Of a DNA stretch of 7,828 nt, positions 6,652 through 7,828 are shown piece after piece. Position numbers and translations under genes: made by a program. Position 1 is the first letter of the stretch. Every line of letters starts with the position of its first letter. The notes beneath the pieces were generated by a model that ran no database searches, had not been told where the DNA came from, and saw only the letters and a list, made by a program, of their open reading frames with translations. The stretch is from an uncultured Clostridia bacterium (GTDB lineage Bacteria; Bacillota; Clostridia; Christensenellales; CAG-314), in the NCBI GenBank assembly GCA_937915515.1, contig CALGIK010000260.1, positions 1 to 7,828 of the forward strand. The letters are read 5' to 3'.

Positions 6652-7828
6652 CAATGAGCAGCAAAGAGCGGCAGAAGCATTAAAGGGTGCAATCATGGTT
6701 TTAGCCGGCGCAGGCAGCGGAAAAACACGTGTATTAACCAAGCGTATAGCAAATTTGATAGACAGCGGCATTAGTCCTTACAACATCTTAGCAATAACCT
6801 TCACTAATAAAGCCGCCAACGAGATGAAAGAACGACTGTTTAATACCTGCGATACCCGAGGCATGACAGTATGTACAATACACAGTATGTGCGCTTTCGT
6901 TTTAAGAGCAGAAGCTGACAAGTTAGGATATAAACGGGGTTTCACCATATATACCGACACCGATACAGTAAGAGTATTAAAGCGGCTTATCAAAGAGACA
7001 AATAATGATGCTATTTTAGACCGTGCCGAACGCTATATTTCTTTGGCAAAAAACAACGGTGCGACAATAGGTCAATTTGTAGATGAAGCAAATATAAATA
7101 GTGAGGCGGACGGCGAAGCTTTAACGCGGGTGCTGATTGGTTACGAAAAAAGTTTAAAAGAGTCAAACGCCATGGATTTTGACGACCTGCTTTTAAACAC
7201 ATATATATTATTTCGTGATTACCCGTCAATTTTAAGTAAATACAGAGAGCGTTTCCGCTACATTAACATTGACGAGTTTCAGGACACCAATGCCGTTCAA
7301 TATAAGATATTTAAGCTTTTAAGCGGCAGGGAAGGCAATATTTTTGTCGTAGGCGACGACGATCAGTCCATATACGGCTGGCGGGCTGCCGATGCCGACA
7401 ATATGATGCGTTTTAAACGTGATTTTCCCGATGTGCAAATATTTTACCTTCAGCAAAACTATCGCAGCACTAAAAAGATTTTGGACGTAGCAAACGCAAT
7501 CATAAGCAAAAATGACAACCGTTTTGAAAAAAAGCTTTGGACAACTAATCCCGACGGCGTCAGAGTTGAAAACTACTCCGCATCTAACGAGATGGAGGAA
7601 GCACGTTTTGTATTGGACAACATACAGGGGCTTGTTAAGCGTGGTTCCTATAAATATTCCGATTTTGCCGTTTTGATGCGCATAAACGCTTTATCCCGAG
7701 GTTTCGAGCAGGAGTGTTTAAGTTACGGCGTACCGTATAAGGTATTTGGCGGTTTTAAGTTTTTTGAGCGTAAGGAAATTAAGGATGCAACGGCTTACCT
7801 AAGATTAATTGTCAATCCTTACGACGAC
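6638..7828 (+). CDS. pcrA: PcrA/UvrD-type superfamily 1A DNA helicase, C-terminal part missing
   Basis: PcrA/UvrD helicases are cytoplasmic 3'-5' DNA motors used in excision repair, replication restart and removal of stalled transcription complexes. The first 397 codons are present, and the frame is open to the window edge; the family usually has 650-750 residues. Visible motifs are the Q motif LNNEQQRA (4-11), Walker A AGAGSGKT (23-30), motif Ia ITFTNKAANEMKER (53-66), TIHS (80-83), MDFDDLL (179-185), Walker B DEFQDTN (212-218), motif III GDDDQSIYGWR (239-249) and motif IV QQNYRS (272-277). A helicase-typical GGFKFFERKEIKDA follows just before the edge. ATG 6638 starts the first family-like residues; GTG 6635 directly before it is an equal alternative. 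There is no clear ribosome binding site and the start overlaps the preceding gene, so translation is probably coupled. The PcrA versus UvrD/Rep label is tentative, because the C-terminal part that helps separate them is absent. Confidence 0.93.
   Translation, partial: MITLNNEQQRAAEALKGAIMVLAGAGSGKTRVLTKRIANLIDSGISPYNILAITFTNKAANEMKERLFNTCDTRGMTVCTIHSMCAFVLRAEADKLGYKRGFTIYTDTDTVRVLKRLIKETNNDAILDRAERYISLAKNNGATIGQFVDEANINSEADGEALTRVLIGYEKSLKESNAMDFDDLLLNTYILFRDYPSILSKYRERFRYINIDEFQDTNAVQYKIFKLLSGREGNIFVVGDDDQSIYGWRAADADNMMRFKRDFPDVQIFYLQQNYRSTKKILDVANAIISKNDNRFEKKLWTTNPDGVRVENYSASNEMEEARFVLDNIQGLVKRGSYKYSDFAVLMRINALSRGFEQECLSYGVPYKVFGGFKFFERKEIKDATAYLRLIVNPYDD

Noticed and set aside
6589..7229. 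Three minus-strand open frames opposite the end of membrane protein B and the helicase
   Set aside because: All helicase motifs read on the plus strand; the antisense frames are by-products of that coding sequence.

Overview
The window (about 40% G+C by eye, AT-rich spacers, strong AGGAGG-type ribosome binding sites, a lepA-hemW gene order) looks like chromosomal DNA of a low-GC Gram-positive bacterium, most likely an uncultured member of the Bacillota/Clostridia. That placement is inference from gene order and protein style; no rRNA or other decisive marker is present.

Layout. Positions 1-1591 (minus strand) hold the first 530 codons of a large exported or membrane-anchored protein of unknown function. 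It has an N-terminal hydrophobic export segment and, from about residue 211 on, tandem repeats of 51-54 residues carrying an IGDLM-type motif. The gene runs off the left edge. Positions 1592-1847 are an AT-rich divergent intergenic region with candidate back-to-back promoters.

Positions 1848-7828 (plus strand) form a tightly packed five-gene cluster: lepA (elongation factor 4), hemW (radical SAM heme chaperone), two uncharacterised multi-pass membrane proteins, and the first 397 codons of a PcrA/UvrD-type superfamily 1 helicase that runs off the right edge. The junctions are an 8-bp overlap, 12-bp and 12-bp gaps, and a 14-bp overlap, so co-transcription is very likely. The overlapping genes lack a good ribosome binding site and are probably translationally coupled. 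The two membrane genes each have a near-perfect one.

How the genes relate. lepA and hemW are often neighbours in Bacillota, where the heat-shock genes hrcA-grpE-dnaK commonly follow. Here that slot holds the membrane-protein pair and then the helicase. The housekeeping proteins act in translation, heme handling and DNA repair and show no obvious shared pathway. The membrane pair has matching length, matching inferred topology and a shared Ala-Ile-Trp at the start of the second membrane segment, so the two may be diverged duplicates acting together. No mobile element, CRISPR array, tRNA, rRNA or convincing terminator was seen. The parts least explained by known biology are the repeat protein and the membrane pair.
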